From Streblospio benedicti (lineage: Eukaryota > Annelida > Polychaeta > Spionida > Spionidae): a stretch of 64,000 nt of DNA. Positions within the stretch are counted from its first letter, which is position 1. Every line of letters starts with the position of its first letter. The translations under genes and the position numbers were made by a program. A model generated the notes under the pieces. It was not told the DNA's origin, ran no database searches, and saw only the letters and a list, made by a program, of their open reading frames with translations. Below, piece after piece: positions 1 through 14,600 of this stretch. The stretch is from assembly GCA_019095985.1 (NCBI GenBank), contig CM032664.1, forward strand, positions 53,068,566 through 53,132,565, read 5' to 3'.

Positions 1-2570
<2,570 letters not shown>

Positions 2571-3085
2571 GCATCATCCATGAACATGATAAACTTTTGT
2601 GGGATTTCATGGTTGGATTGGTTACTAATAGACAAGAACCTTGGTGTTAACATCAATTATACTGTAGTATATATTATTGTGTAATATACTTATTTATGGT
2701 ATGTTTATTGTAAATGGTTTTGCTTGGATTATTATATTTATAAGATGTAATCACTTCACCAAATATTCAAATTTAGTTAAGAATGATAGATGAATCCATT
2801 TAGAACAGATTTAATTTTACTGGCATCCAGATGTCCATTTTGCTTTAGTATAATTATATAAATGGTTTCACATGAGGTCATTGATTTGAAAAGTGAAAAA
2901 CAATTGTAAGTTCTTTCTTGTTAAGTTCTGTACTGTACATAGTATTTATTTTTGTTGTGTAAATGATTATGCAAATATTAAGCATAATTTTAGCAAATAT
3001 GTAAATTCTACACAAGATTTCATGCTGTAGCAGATTTGGGTCCTCGTGTATATATAGTCGTATCCTGTTTGAATATTCCAATAAA
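2571..3085 (+). other. OGT: OGT 3' untranslated region with poly(A) signal
   Basis: This AT-rich stretch follows the OGT stop codon. The first convincing AATAAA on the plus strand is at 3080-3085, giving a 3' UTR of roughly 530 bases. A second AATAAA near 3424 could serve as a distal site. No coding potential is visible. Confidence 0.6.
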
Positions 3086-4529
3086 ATCCTTCAGACGTCC
3101 TTTATGTGGTGTGGCGCAAGTTTCACAATAGAAATTAATTGTGAAAAGGTGTAGAAAGTGTTCGTGAACTGTGATGCCACTTATTTAAATTGCTGTATAG
3201 CCATGTTTTTTTTTTGTAAAATTTATTATGGGTAGAACCCATTGAGGTTAAGCAATCACCAATGTATTTAAGTTGCATTATAGATATTGATATGTATTCA
3301 AATGCCTGATTTTGTATAAAGTGGAAATGATCATTTGTGAATCTTGTTAATATATCCATAATATATTCAGAATTAGAGACTTTAATAGGAAATTAAAGTG
3401 TTCATTAGATTTACCGTTGGGAATAAACCTTCATAAATTCAGATTTTTTTTTATATATCCTTGCAGCTTTTCAAATTTCACTTCGTTATATAGTGTCCCT
3501 AAAAAGTAGATTACAGGTACTGTAAAACTAGAATATTTCGTGGCTATTAAATTTTCCGATTTTCATCAATAAAATATTTTGTGACTTGGGATTTTGGTCC
3601 ATCATGGACCTGCTTTAAAGAATTAAATTGTGCATTAACATTTCTAGCTCTACAGTTTCTTGGCCAAAGGCATTTTCAGCACCAAAAACAAATTTCCACT
3701 GCTACCCAGTACCACAACCAATATAGATCAATATACAGTAGTCTGATGGTGTCTAGTTAAGCCCAGTCACACTTGTACATGTACGAATGTGTTGGACATG
3801 AATTTTAAGCCTTGTGTTTAAATTAGTGCTTTGCAAAATTTTAGCACATTTCACCCGAGATATCAAACATCTGGAGGAGCCCCACCCCTACACTACACTA
3901 TCTAGGTTAGTTCCCCCCGGCTAAGAACTAACCATATTGAAATGTATGCGGACAGTCCTAACACAACTTATTTTAACAAGGCAGTTCTGGAGCACGATAT
4001 CCAATGAAAATACATGCAAAAAAATTATAAAGATTTAAGATATCTATACTACCTACAGTAAAAATAAACATAAATGCTGGTATTTTCTGCACCATCTCTT
4101 GTGATTATGCACATTAATTGGGGATCGATTGAACAGTAGGTAAAATTGAATTTTGTGCACATCACACATTCATATGGAGCTAGAACCATCAAGTTGCTGA
4201 AGTAAAATACTTCTAGTGTATAGTTTATGCCAATGTCCAATAATTTCTAGTATATAGAACAGATCTAACATACAGCTGCAGTTCCTGAAATTATCATAGC
4301 CTCAACACCAAGAAATATAACTAGATCAAAAGTGTTCAAAGAACATGGCGTCGCTAGAACAACGTTGACTTAGTTATGGGCAATTAAGATTATACTGAAA
4401 TAATGTATACTTTTTAAAATTAGAATCAATATATCCAGCAAAAAGATTTTATGTTGCCATACAATAGTACTGAATAACAAGATGATAATCAATAGCAGTT
4501 TCAAATCCATTAATCAATTTTGCTGCTTG
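3086..4529. other. Intergenic, no gene recognised
   Basis: AT-rich sequence between the OGT 3' end and a dispersed repeat. Open frames are short and show no splice-consistent chain or recognisable family. I see nothing functional here. Confidence 0.5.
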
Positions 4530-4804
4530 GTTGGAATATTGATTTTTTTCTTGCTGGCTAAGTGCATTGAATATCATTAAAAATGTCATAAAAGCGCTTC
4601 TAGAATGCAAAATTTAATTGGCAGAGAGCCTAAAATCGAATCACTTTGGTGTCGCCTCATAGTCGTGTAAAGTTTGAACGAAATCGGTGCAACTGTTAAA
4701 GCTCTAGCTTGTCCGGAGACATACATACAAACATACATACATAGTTAGTTAGTTAGTTACAAACGAACGAAACACAATGCTTGCTGCAGCAGCTGAGCTG
4801 AAGC
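4530..4804 (+). repeat. SINE-like dispersed repeat, copy 1
   Basis: The sequence shares a long stretch with 38121-38394 in the same orientation. Shared landmarks include CTTGCTGGCTAAGTGCATTG, GTCGCCTCATAGTCGTGTAA and AGCTCTAGCTTGTCCGGAGA. Both copies end in a (CATA)n tract followed by (GTTA)n and GCTGAGCTG. A unit of a few hundred bases with a microsatellite tail and no coding capacity fits a SINE or small non-autonomous element. I do not recognise a tRNA-derived A/B box with confidence. Confidence 0.7.
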
Positions 4805-5972
4805 GACGCAATAAATATGTGCTGTTGTCTTTTATTACAGTAAACTTTCAAATTTGTAATGGGGGAAGAAATATTTGCGGACTATTTGAGAAAAAAGTTT
4901 TTTTTATTAAACGTTTATTAAAACTTCTCACTTTCAGATATTTTTCAAACATCCCCATCACATTAAACAAGGTTCACTGTTTTATAAAGCGACCAAAAAA
5001 TTCTGATGTACCCATGTATATAAAAGTGTCACAATTAGTGAAAAAAAATGACTTTTTTGACAAAGTAATAATTCATAATTTTATAATATATTATATTTCT
5101 TTATAATTATAAAAAATAAACAAAATCAATTGACATAATGTGCATGCAACAATACAATCTAGATCTGTCATTTCGTCAAACACTGTGGCAATTAATTAAC
5201 CACATAGTGGCATAATTAACCACATAGTGGCATAACGACACCAACGTTATCTTGCTCTGTTAAAATTTGATTGTGGATCATGATTAGAACATTTTTTAAG
5301 TATACCAGTGGGAAATATTGTAAACCAATATTCTAAACCATCATGGTTTTCATTTGAAGGTCAGACCTGATAGCTTTCAGAAAAACCAGGCCTGCAGTCG
5401 AGTTTGGGAGTTTTCATAAAGTACTGGGGAGGGGGGAGGTCGGCCAGTAATTTTCAGAACTCAAAGTTTGAAACTTTTAATATTTTACCCCACTTGAAGA
5501 GTACATTTTGTGTCCTCCCCCATTTAAATACAAAAACTTTTCTTGTCCACCCCCTTTATAAAGTCATGCCATTTGCACAATGGTAATGATATACATACCC
5601 TTTATTGGATACCCAGGTTGTGTAAAACGACAGAGATACCGAAGTTCAATAATTTGGTGACGCACAATCACTTTTCTAGGGACTGATCATATAAAGCCAC
5701 TTGAGCTTAACTGATCATCTCATTAACTAACTTGTAACACTACAAAATTTCATGGCTATTGGATGTTGCGGTTTTGATCCATCAAATATTGTGCAGCTAT
5801 TTTTTTTTCAGTGATTTTTGATATAATTTCATAGAAGATAGCAGCATATTGCGACAAATTTAGATCGAATATAGATTTCATCATATATAGATCGAACACT
5901 TTTGGGTATACATGCATAATATTGTATATGGATCAAACAGATTCATATATGAAAGTAACGTTAGAGAAATAA
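4805..5972. other. Intergenic with a small tandem duplication
   Basis: AT-rich intergenic sequence. An exact 20-base unit (AATTAACCACATAGTGGCAT) occurs twice head to tail at 5194-5233. A 109-codon open frame at 4777-5106 has a composition typical of random AT-rich DNA and is not called. No gene is seen. Confidence 0.5.
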
Positions 5973-6168
5973 TATTTTCTTTTGTTCTTTGTTCTATTTT
6001 TGCTGCTTTAACGCGGTCTAAATTAAATCAAAATTAAATTTATGTTGGTCCAAATTTTATTTACTTTAAGAATAAAGTAAATAAAATTTGGAGCAACATA
6101 AATTTAATTTTGATTTAATTTAGACCGCGTTAAAGCAGCAAAAATAGAACAAAGAACAAAAGAAAATG
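5973..6168. repeat. Long near-perfect inverted repeat (about 95-base arms, 6-base loop)
   Basis: The arms at about 5973-6067 and 6074-6168 are reverse complements of each other with essentially one visible mismatch (GTTGGTCC against GTTGCTCC in the folded strand). The centre is only about six bases (AAGAAT). Each arm contains GCTTTAACGCGGTCTAAATT or its complement. Possible explanations are a MITE-like fold-back element, a hairpin RNA source, or a fold-back artefact of library preparation or assembly. No obvious target-site duplication flanks it. Confidence 0.9.
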
Positions 6169-6618
6169 CGACCACATGCTGCATACCATATTTCACAAAT
6201 CTTGTATAGAGAAATAATAGCACAGAAAGAATAAAACCTACAGAACAAAATGTGGCCATATGCAATGTATATATAGACACATAAATTAACATCAAGGTAA
6301 CCAAAAATTGTAGATAAGCAATATCAAGATAACAATGTTCATCACTCAACTCTATCATTACAAATGTATACTATACTGGTACCGGGTATATTTCACTATA
6401 ATCATAAAACATCAAATCATTTCTACAGAAACATTAACTAACAAATTCTCTAAAAATAAATTCTCAGCCACTTCAACGGTATGCCATCTTCTTTCTGTAT
6501 ATAAGTAAGTCATTATTTTGTTATTAGGAGTCTTCAATGTTATATTAGCACCACTCTGTCAATAACATAATAAAAAAGTCAGTATTAAAAAGATCTGTAG
6601 ATTAAAATTTTGTAGATC
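6169..6618. other. Probable 3' UTR and downstream flank of the F-BAR gene
   Basis: This is non-coding sequence just downstream (minus strand) of the PSTPIP2-like stop codon at 6619-6621. A poly(A) signal on the minus strand is not clear. AATAAA read on the minus strand overlaps the last codons of the gene near 6636. An 84-codon minus-strand frame at 6104-6358 overlaps the hairpin and is not called. Confidence 0.4.
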
Positions 6619-9600
6619 CTACATCCGAGGTCCTTTTATTGGGTTGGAGGGGAGAGGCTGTGGGGGTCTATTGCTGTGATCCCCTCCAATTGGACGTATC
6701 TTGCCCGTGAATATGGAGATATAAGGATCATAATCAATCGGTGCTGCAAAACAAAAGATTTGTGTAGAATATGTTTCGCTGCAAACTTTCAATTATGTTA
6801 TGTATATCTATGGTATTTGCTATGGACATTTTTCATGCATGCTTTACTACAATTGATTCACATTTGAGGCTCTTCATCCAACAATGGCAAAGTTTTTTTG
6901 GTGTATAAACAATGCACATTTGCGTACATTTTAGATGTCATTTGGTAATTAAAAAAAAAACATGCTCTGGATTCAATATGACAAAAAGGTGAAAAAGGTG
7001 TATAGAGAAGAGAGATGATAATAATGGAATACACATATAAAACCTGGCCAACAACATACATGTACTATAATTCAATTATTGTAAGAATACACTTCACTAA
7101 TATGTATGTGGTTGTTTGGAAAGCATGCGTCAGAATGACTGAGTGCGCCTAATAGGTCCTACGCTATACACCATATACAAGAATCATTTAATAACAAGCA
7201 ATTTCTTTTTACCTGGAATACTTGATCCAACTCTCTTTTCCTTAATAAATGATATTATATCATAATCAATATTACATTTTTCCAATGCTTTCCTTCCTTT
7301 TTCATTATGCTGAAACAATTATTTATCAGTTAGCTTTTACCGGCATATGAAACTGTAAAAAAGACATTACTGCAGTAAATTTTAATTAATGCCCCTCTCT
7401 TTGGCGGCTGTGACTTTGCCCCTTAAAACCATGACTAAACAATGTAATAATCCTGGGAATCCAATATATTAGTAGTGAACAATGCATAAGACAATAATTT
7501 TACAGGAAAAATGTACCTCATCATTATCAACATATGTCTGTGACAACAGGTTTAAATGAACCCACATTTCATTTCTCAAAAATCCAATTCGATTTTCTTC
7601 TAATCTTTCATATTCCTGAAAGCATATCAACACATATGCATTACATACTACATATAAGATTTAAACACTAAAACATGTACCAAGGTTCTCAAAATATATC
7701 TGCGTTTTATATATTACAAAAGATTATAACAATATATGTCTGAGCTTTAATTCCACTATAATATGTCGGTAATTTGTGCAACATATGCACAAATATATTT
7801 TACTAAAAAAAGAAAAAACAAAACAACAAAACAAAACAATAAAAAACATTAATCCATTGAAAATATTGTTACTGGTCATCAAATAATCAAAGCATTTATA
7901 ATACAACACTAAAAACTAATATTAAATAAATAAAGTTGATTAATACATCATTCAATCATGTATCATATCATTTGAAATTTGTCAATACGTCTTTTATACT
8001 TCTAGACTAAACCTCATCAGGTGTTAGGCATTAAAAATGAGAATGGCCTTGAAACACAAACCTTGCAAGTGTCTATCATTTCTTGTCTCCATTTTATTCT
8101 TGATTCTTCTAATAACTGTATTGTCTCCTTATAAGTTCCATCTGCTTTAATAGCATCCTGTTGAAGTTTCACTTGCTTCGTAATTTGCTGCAGGAAAAAA
8201 AGAAGAAAAATGATATTACAAAATAATAATCAAACAAAACGGATCATTAATCTTATCATAAATGATAGAACCAACATCTTTTTTATTCAGATTTTAATTA
8301 AATATTTTCAACCTTGCGGTCATCTTCAAAATATAATGCAAAATGGACCAACTTAAATTACAAAACAGTACTGTTTTCAATATCACATAAATATAATGCA
8401 GAACATGACTCAAAACATAACAGTACAATATTCCAATTGATTTTATCATTCAATGGCTGGACAAACAAAACATTAAATACCTTTTCCCAGTCCTTAGTTT
8501 GATGGAATCCAGGGTTCTTTTTCATTGTTTCAATATGGTTGTCAAACCTTTCTGATTCTGCACATTTGCTATCAAATGTTTTTTTATACTGTACAAAAAT
8601 AAACAGGCAGTTTATTAATGTAAATGAATAAATTCTATCTCAATCAATTTGCATGTAGATAGCTATTAAAATTTTTAAATGATGAAAATAAATACAGTAA
8701 CTGACCTCATTTGCTCTCTTGAAAAGGTCTGCTTTTCTCTTAATACTATTTTTCATTATTTCTTCATTCTAAAATTCATTCGCAATTATTTTATATTTAA
8801 GCCAAATATATGTGTACAAATAACAGATTCCTACATAATATTCCGGGATATCATTACATGAATACATATATGTAAACTATTCTACTTAGTCGTAGCCACT
8901 GAGGTCATAGCCCCATAAATCTACTTTTCAAATATTATGCATATAAATATATACATGTACATAAAAACGTCTTTTACATATCAGAATATCACTCCAGAGA
9001 AAATATTTCCACCTGTTTTCTAGTTGCTTTATGTTTCTCTATATATGCAGACACGCGAAGTGCCTGTTCTGAGAGGTGACGTGCCGCTTCCGCATGCTCC
9101 TGCCCTACACTATCCACCTGTTCTCTCACTTGGTCCCACGCCTCACGTAATGTTCTGTTTCAAACGAAAAAAATAAAAATAAAAATCACTTTTTTAATCC
9201 AACCTCTTTTCAACACTAGGTGCTTGTTGACTTGATTGAAAGTTGAAGATATGGTCATGGTGGACCAGGAAGTCTTCAATTGAGAAATTATACACTGAAT
9301 TTTCATGGAGGACTATTTTTTAGCTAAGTTGACATGATCACTTATCAATTATAATCTAGGACACTTAGAATATTTTATAAACTTTTTCTTAATAGAGTAT
9401 TAACGAAATTATTCATCATACTATGTAATGATTGTCATCATCTTCACCATCGTCATGATCATATCTTTGTAATAATCACATACATTTGTAATATATAGTA
9501 CAAGTTTCTTACCCGGACTCTGATTCACCATTCATACTTCTTGCTAATTTTTTCAAACTCTTCGCATAATCATCTTCAATTTTAGCCCTGAAATCAATGT

Positions 9601-11169
9601 ATCTCATCGTATTTATAAAACTATAAAAACAGTTTTTTTCATATGTAAATAAATCAGAATTTCTTTGGCTCCATTACATATGCAGCATTGTATGTGTGCA
9701 GTTAAAAATTTAAGTACCTTTGCTTGCAAAATTCTTCAACATCTTTGCACATCTTTTGGCCATCTTTCATTTTTGCCAATAGAATATCGAAACCTTGGGA
9801 CCCAGTATACTCAGCATCCTAATCAATGAAAATATACAGTGAGCTTGGAATTCCTGATTGAGTGGCATGAGGTTGGATACAATTTTCTCACATCTTCGTT
9901 CAACGCAACAAAACGCTATTTCTGTTTGTGGTAAACTTCCTTTTAACAATTTCCACATTTTGACAAAACTGCATCAAAAACACATTTGTATTTTGTACAG
10001 TGGGACGTCTATTAAGACCACCTGTGTGACAGACATCAAGTGGTCTCAACAGAGGTGGTCTTTATATTCATTTTGGTCACTATATGAACGGTTGGGAGCA
10101 TGAAAAATGGTCCTACCATGGAGGTGGTCTCAAATTCTCAATATATAGTGGTGGTCTAATGGTTGGTTCTACTGTTTGAACATTATGCTTTGTTTTAATT
10201 TCATTTCAAAAGTAATTCTAATATATAGATATATTTACATATACATGATGTATAAACAAAGGAAACAATTGATAGTAAATTGCTATCAATACGTTACTTT
10301 GTGGGTGCTATGGATGGATATGTGAATAAAATAAAATTCCACACGCGTGAATATCTATTCAATGAACCTAATAACAATGGATACCAAGACTGGTGTACAT
10401 GAAATAGACACTCATGTCATTTGCAGAAAAAACTCCAATTAAAACCACCTCTATAAGAAGACCATTTTTTGCAATCCCAAACTGCCAAACAAGAGACCAA
10501 CATGAACCTCCATATAGAGACCACCTCTCTAAAGATGACTTGGAGGACTGACTTCAAGAGAGAGGTTCAATTTTGGAAGTTCATTGTGATCTGTGAAAAA
10601 TGGTGCTGTGAAAAAGGTAATCTCATTATTGAAGTGGTATTAATTGAAGGTATGGTAATGATTTGCAGTCAATCCTGTTTCTTCAAGTCTTTATATCAGT
10701 GTCCAATTTTTATCAATCTTACACAAGAAAGGAAATAGTTATGCGAGACCAAAATGGCCAGATATTGATATTTAAATCGATTTTGTTGGATTTTGAATTT
10801 CAAGAGGTACCATATGATAATCACACTTAATAAGTGTGTGTCAATATGTATCATATTTCAGTTTTTTTTATCGATATGGTTTCTATTACTTTTGTAAATT
10901 CCATTCATGTAATCATTAAAGATAAAAAATAAACTAAACAAAACTTGATTTACAGCGCAGGAGAACTTGACTTTATACAGCTAATCAAAATAACATAGAT
11001 CTAGTGTGAATATGCTTTATAATATTTACAACTTATATATTTAATGTATTGTTTCTACTACTACATAAATGTATCTGTTGAATATGTGGTTTTGAACTGA
11101 TATTGAAAGTGATAATCCCATTAATTTCCTTACCCAAAATGCTTCCTCAAATTTAATATCTCTGGTCAT
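6619..11169 (-). CDS. PSTPIP2: PSTPIP2-like F-BAR protein, ten exons, 323 aa
   Basis: This is an F-BAR membrane-curving adaptor that in vertebrates links PEST phosphatases and actin at the cell cortex. Exons on the minus strand are 11134-11169, 9718-9818, 9513-9587, 9013-9154, 8706-8768, 8481-8588, 8062-8187, 7517-7615, 7213-7309 and 6619-6743. Every junction is GT-AG and the phases close to 972 coding bases (323 aa plus TAG). It starts MTRDIKFEEAFW, as vertebrate PSTPIP2 starts MTR with FW. GQKMCKDVEEFCKQRAKIED matches the family's RK-CK-EF-ER-A-IEERY helix. NEMWVHLNLLSQ matches the NALW-H-NQLS segment near the end of the F-BAR domain. The tail after IPAPIDYDPY is short, proline-rich and tyrosine-containing. 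It has no SH3 domain, so it resembles PSTPIP2 (334 aa) rather than PSTPIP1. Intron 1 (9819-11133) carries a MITE-like element. Confidence 0.93.
9997..10175. mobile_element. MITE-like element with about 26-base terminal inverted repeats
   Basis: The element begins ACAGTGGGACGTCTATTAAG and continues to GACCACC. The reverse complement of its right end begins ACAGTAGAACCAACCATTAG and also continues to GACCACC. It is about 179 bases long, non-coding and lies in intron 1 of the F-BAR gene. Related 'gaccacctct' blocks occur at about 10435-10570, 39766-39880, 42255-42400 and 45680-45760, so this is a dispersed family. The autonomous partner is not visible. Confidence 0.6.
10435..10570. repeat. Diverged copy of the 'gaccacctct' element
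   Basis: Contains AACCACCTCTATAAGAAGAC, GCAATCCCAAACTGCC and AGAGACCACCTCTCTAAAG, shared in part with 39766-39880 (AGAGACCACCTCTGTAATAG then GCAATCCCAAACTTTC). It may form one larger disrupted element with 9997-10175. It is non-coding and intronic. Confidence 0.45.
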
Positions 11170-11643
11170 GATGAGTTTTATAAAACAATTCTTTTTATTG
11201 TAGCTTGTGGTGGTTAAAGCAATAGAGCCTGAAAATCAAAGTAAGCATCTGAAATGTAATATTAGTTTACAAAACATTCACATAATTATTACTTCCTCAA
11301 TGATGATAAAAAATAATTAACAAATATATCCTTCCTATTTCCATTATTAAAAACCTCTTCACTGTCATCTAAAATAAAGTTTGTGATTAAATAGGAAAAA
11401 AATATCTACATTAAAATGTCACTTCTAAAATATAAGAATACTCTTTACATGCAGGAATTCATATTTCTTATATCACTTGTATATGGGAAATCATGTAATG
11501 TAAAATGAGCCATACAAAATCACACATGACCTGTCACATGACTTTTGTAGTTATGCTTACTTACTTTATTGATTTGACTCATGCAAACATATTATTTATG
11601 TTGAATTCGTTTACATGTATCTGTTTTCCACCACTAGTTTATT
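11170..11643. promoter_or_regulatory. Head-to-head intergenic interval (candidate bidirectional promoter)
   Basis: Only 474 bases separate the start codons of the minus-strand F-BAR gene (11169) and the plus-strand RNF180 gene (11644). Both genes therefore need transcription starts here, unless non-coding first exons lie elsewhere. The interval is AT-rich and I see no clear CpG island, TATA box or CCAAT box. The call rests on geometry. Confidence 0.4.
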
Positions 11644-14600
11644 ATGGAACACCATACAACACACGTTAAGTGTAGAAAATGCAGATTTTCGCTGTTTCAA
11701 GACAATTCAATTCTGTATAAAGATAACAGTAAAGTGAACGGTGAGCGATATTACAAGTATTAAGTAGTGTTTTTTTGGATTGGACTTTGTGAAAGTGTCG
11801 GAGAAAACATTATAAATTGAATGCTATATTTTCCTATATTGGTGTGGTATTTAGAAAGGAAAAAATAATTGTGAGAAGGAAATAGAAACGGCCAATAGTG
11901 AGAAGCAAAGACATTTATAGAATTTTTTAGACTCTATTCCCTTTTCATGTTTTTATATCAAGAAGGCATAAATCTAAGTCTCAGGCGTAAGTTGTCTATT
12001 TGCTAATTAATTAGCAATATTGGTAGGACTTAATGCTTCTGAAAATTCTGCATATAAAGTAAATGGTTGCAGAAATTGAATCAGGTTGGATCGTACTTCA
12101 GGCAGTGGCAGGTGGTTTTACTTGTGATGTCTTCGCATATTACTACCACTTGGTTGGCGGCAGCGGAGTTGGCCATATTACTACCTTTGTCAATACTGCC
12201 AACACAAGTAACATCTTACAGTAACTAGCTAGTTACCTAGTCTTACCTGTAGGCCCACTAAATGGTGTGGAGGTAGGGGAAGGGGTGGGGGGAGTTTTGA
12301 TTTCTTATCAGAGACCATAGATAGCTGTCGAAATATTGAAAGTATATTAAATTATTTGTATCATTTATTGTTGTTGAAAAGAACCTTTCATTATTGATGA
12401 TTGTCAAATTGTTCTTCATAAGTAGTAGGAGCAATGAGTGAGTTAAAATTGAAAACATGGATAGAAATAACTTGACAGTTATTATAGTCCACCTGAAAGT
12501 GCTGATTGATGGTGAGGACATGTAGTATTTTGCTTATGATGTTATTAAATACTGATGATTTTGCCTATACATGTGATTACTTTTGTGACATAAACTATTT
12601 AAAACCTTTATTCTTCAGATGAAATATCTATTGGTGACAGAGCAGTATGGCATCTTAATGGCACACAGATTCCACCATGGTTATCTGATCAGTTTGAAGA
12701 GGTATAGTTTATGTTTTAATAGAACCCTTTGAGATACATTAAATTTTCTATAACAAACCCTGTGTGTTGAAACAAAGTAAAATCTAATCATATATTGAAA
12801 ATTTGAAATATATTAGATTTCTTTATTTTCCCATTACTATTTCAGAATAATTCAGTTAAAGGGAAAATAATATGTCCAAAGTGCAAGCATAAGATTGGAG
12901 GATTTGATTTCATTGCAACATCTTCGAGTGAATATGAAAAGGAAATTTGGATTACAAAGAATCGTGTAGATTTAGGTACGTCAGTACCGCCCGATGTAAA
13001 AACTCACATCATGGAAAGAGCAAATCATAGCAGACCAATAGTTTCTCCTCAAAATGGGAAGCCTGTTCTGGTTTGTCCGCATGCAATATCCAACTGTTGT
13101 GAACATTGTACATTTGAACATAGGCCAAGTGGAACAAACAATGACGGACACAAAATGCATATGTTTGACACTAACTGTGATACATGCAGAAATGAATTTA
13201 TATCATCACAAAAAGATTACGACTTTCGTGGACCTGTTAGCCATGGAAATCATATTTTTGATACGTCTTGTGATGTATGTCGGTCTGAATTTGTAGCAGA
13301 TCAGCATTTACACTTTTCACATGTTGAATTTCAAGGCAATGATGACACTAAAATTGATGCAATCCCTTTTCAAGACATCGTAAATGCATCTACCACAAGT
13401 AATGTCTTGCCTGTAAGTGTTGTTTCAGAAACACCGAATTCTAATCTTGAGTTGCAATTGGAATCCCAAAATGTACCTGATGAGACACCAAATTCTCTGA
13501 ATGTTAATGATAATCATGTAGAGAGTGGACGCATTGAAATGATTGAAACTGCAGGTTCACTGAGTAATGACACACCAAGTTTTGTTGCAAGTACAGAGCT
13601 TGAATATGTGGAAGGCGTTTCTCATGAGAATAGATTTGCTCTTATTGCAAATCCTGAGGAGGAAGAGGAAGAAGAGAAAGACGTAAGCGATCATGTATGT
13701 ATGATATTAGAATTTGCTAAATATTGTGATACATTGTGCTTATTCATTGCATTGGCTAAACAGTGCCCTAAATAAGTTCTCTCGTCTGCCAGCCAAGACT
13801 AATATCGAACAGACCCAATGAGTATGAATAAGAACTTACTCATCAGCCACATGACAATATTCTTTTACTATTAAATGTCAATATCCAGAAAAAAACACGG
13901 CTTTTTTGACACTTTTAAAAGTCAATAATTGAAAAATGATTAAAATGTTGTAGTATTAAAACTTGCAAAGCATCTTTTTTGGCACGTCCTACTTAAATTT
14001 AAATGCAGGAATGCGTGAGTCGTATAGAAACTGTGTAACACGACTAATACCTTTTTTGTCCTTAGATCTTCATGACGAGAAATACTAAGTATGCCGATCT
14101 ATTAGTCATCTGGGGCTCTGTTTGCTCTTATAGATTTTTCTATATACAATTGATAAATAATCTGTCGACAAAATAACCTCGTACTCTGCATCAAACCCCC
14201 GTCCACTCAATAACAAGCCGCATTCGGCCTAGCAATAACTTCTGACCTCAAGCCAAGGCTGCTCAGTCGTGTCGTTTACATTCTCCATTATACTGAAGGA
14301 GGAGCGTGGTGCTGTGCAGCCCGCCTCCCCAGCTGCGCCCTCCAGTGACCTGGACATGGAGGCAGTGACCTGCTCGGTGTGTCTTGAGCTGTACTACCTG
14401 CCCCACTGGTGCGAGCCGTGCCAGCACGTGTTCTGCGGGCCGTGCTTGCGTCGGATTCGCGCTTCCGCTGCTGTTAACACCAAGTGCCCGCTGTGTCGCC
14501 AGGTCATCGTCAAGTGCCTGCCGCAGCACGGTCAGTAATAGGGCAGCGGTTTATTGTAGGCTGTCCACATTAGTAATGAATGAATGCAAATACAGAACAA

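Noticed and set aside
4777-5106. 109-codon plus-strand frame overlapping a repeat end
   Set aside because: It starts in the SINE-like tail and reads as random AT-rich sequence (Phe/Lys/Ile/Asn).
14263-14529. 88-codon minus-strand frame rich in Ala/Arg
   Set aside because: Antisense shadow of the GC-rich RING exon of RNF180.
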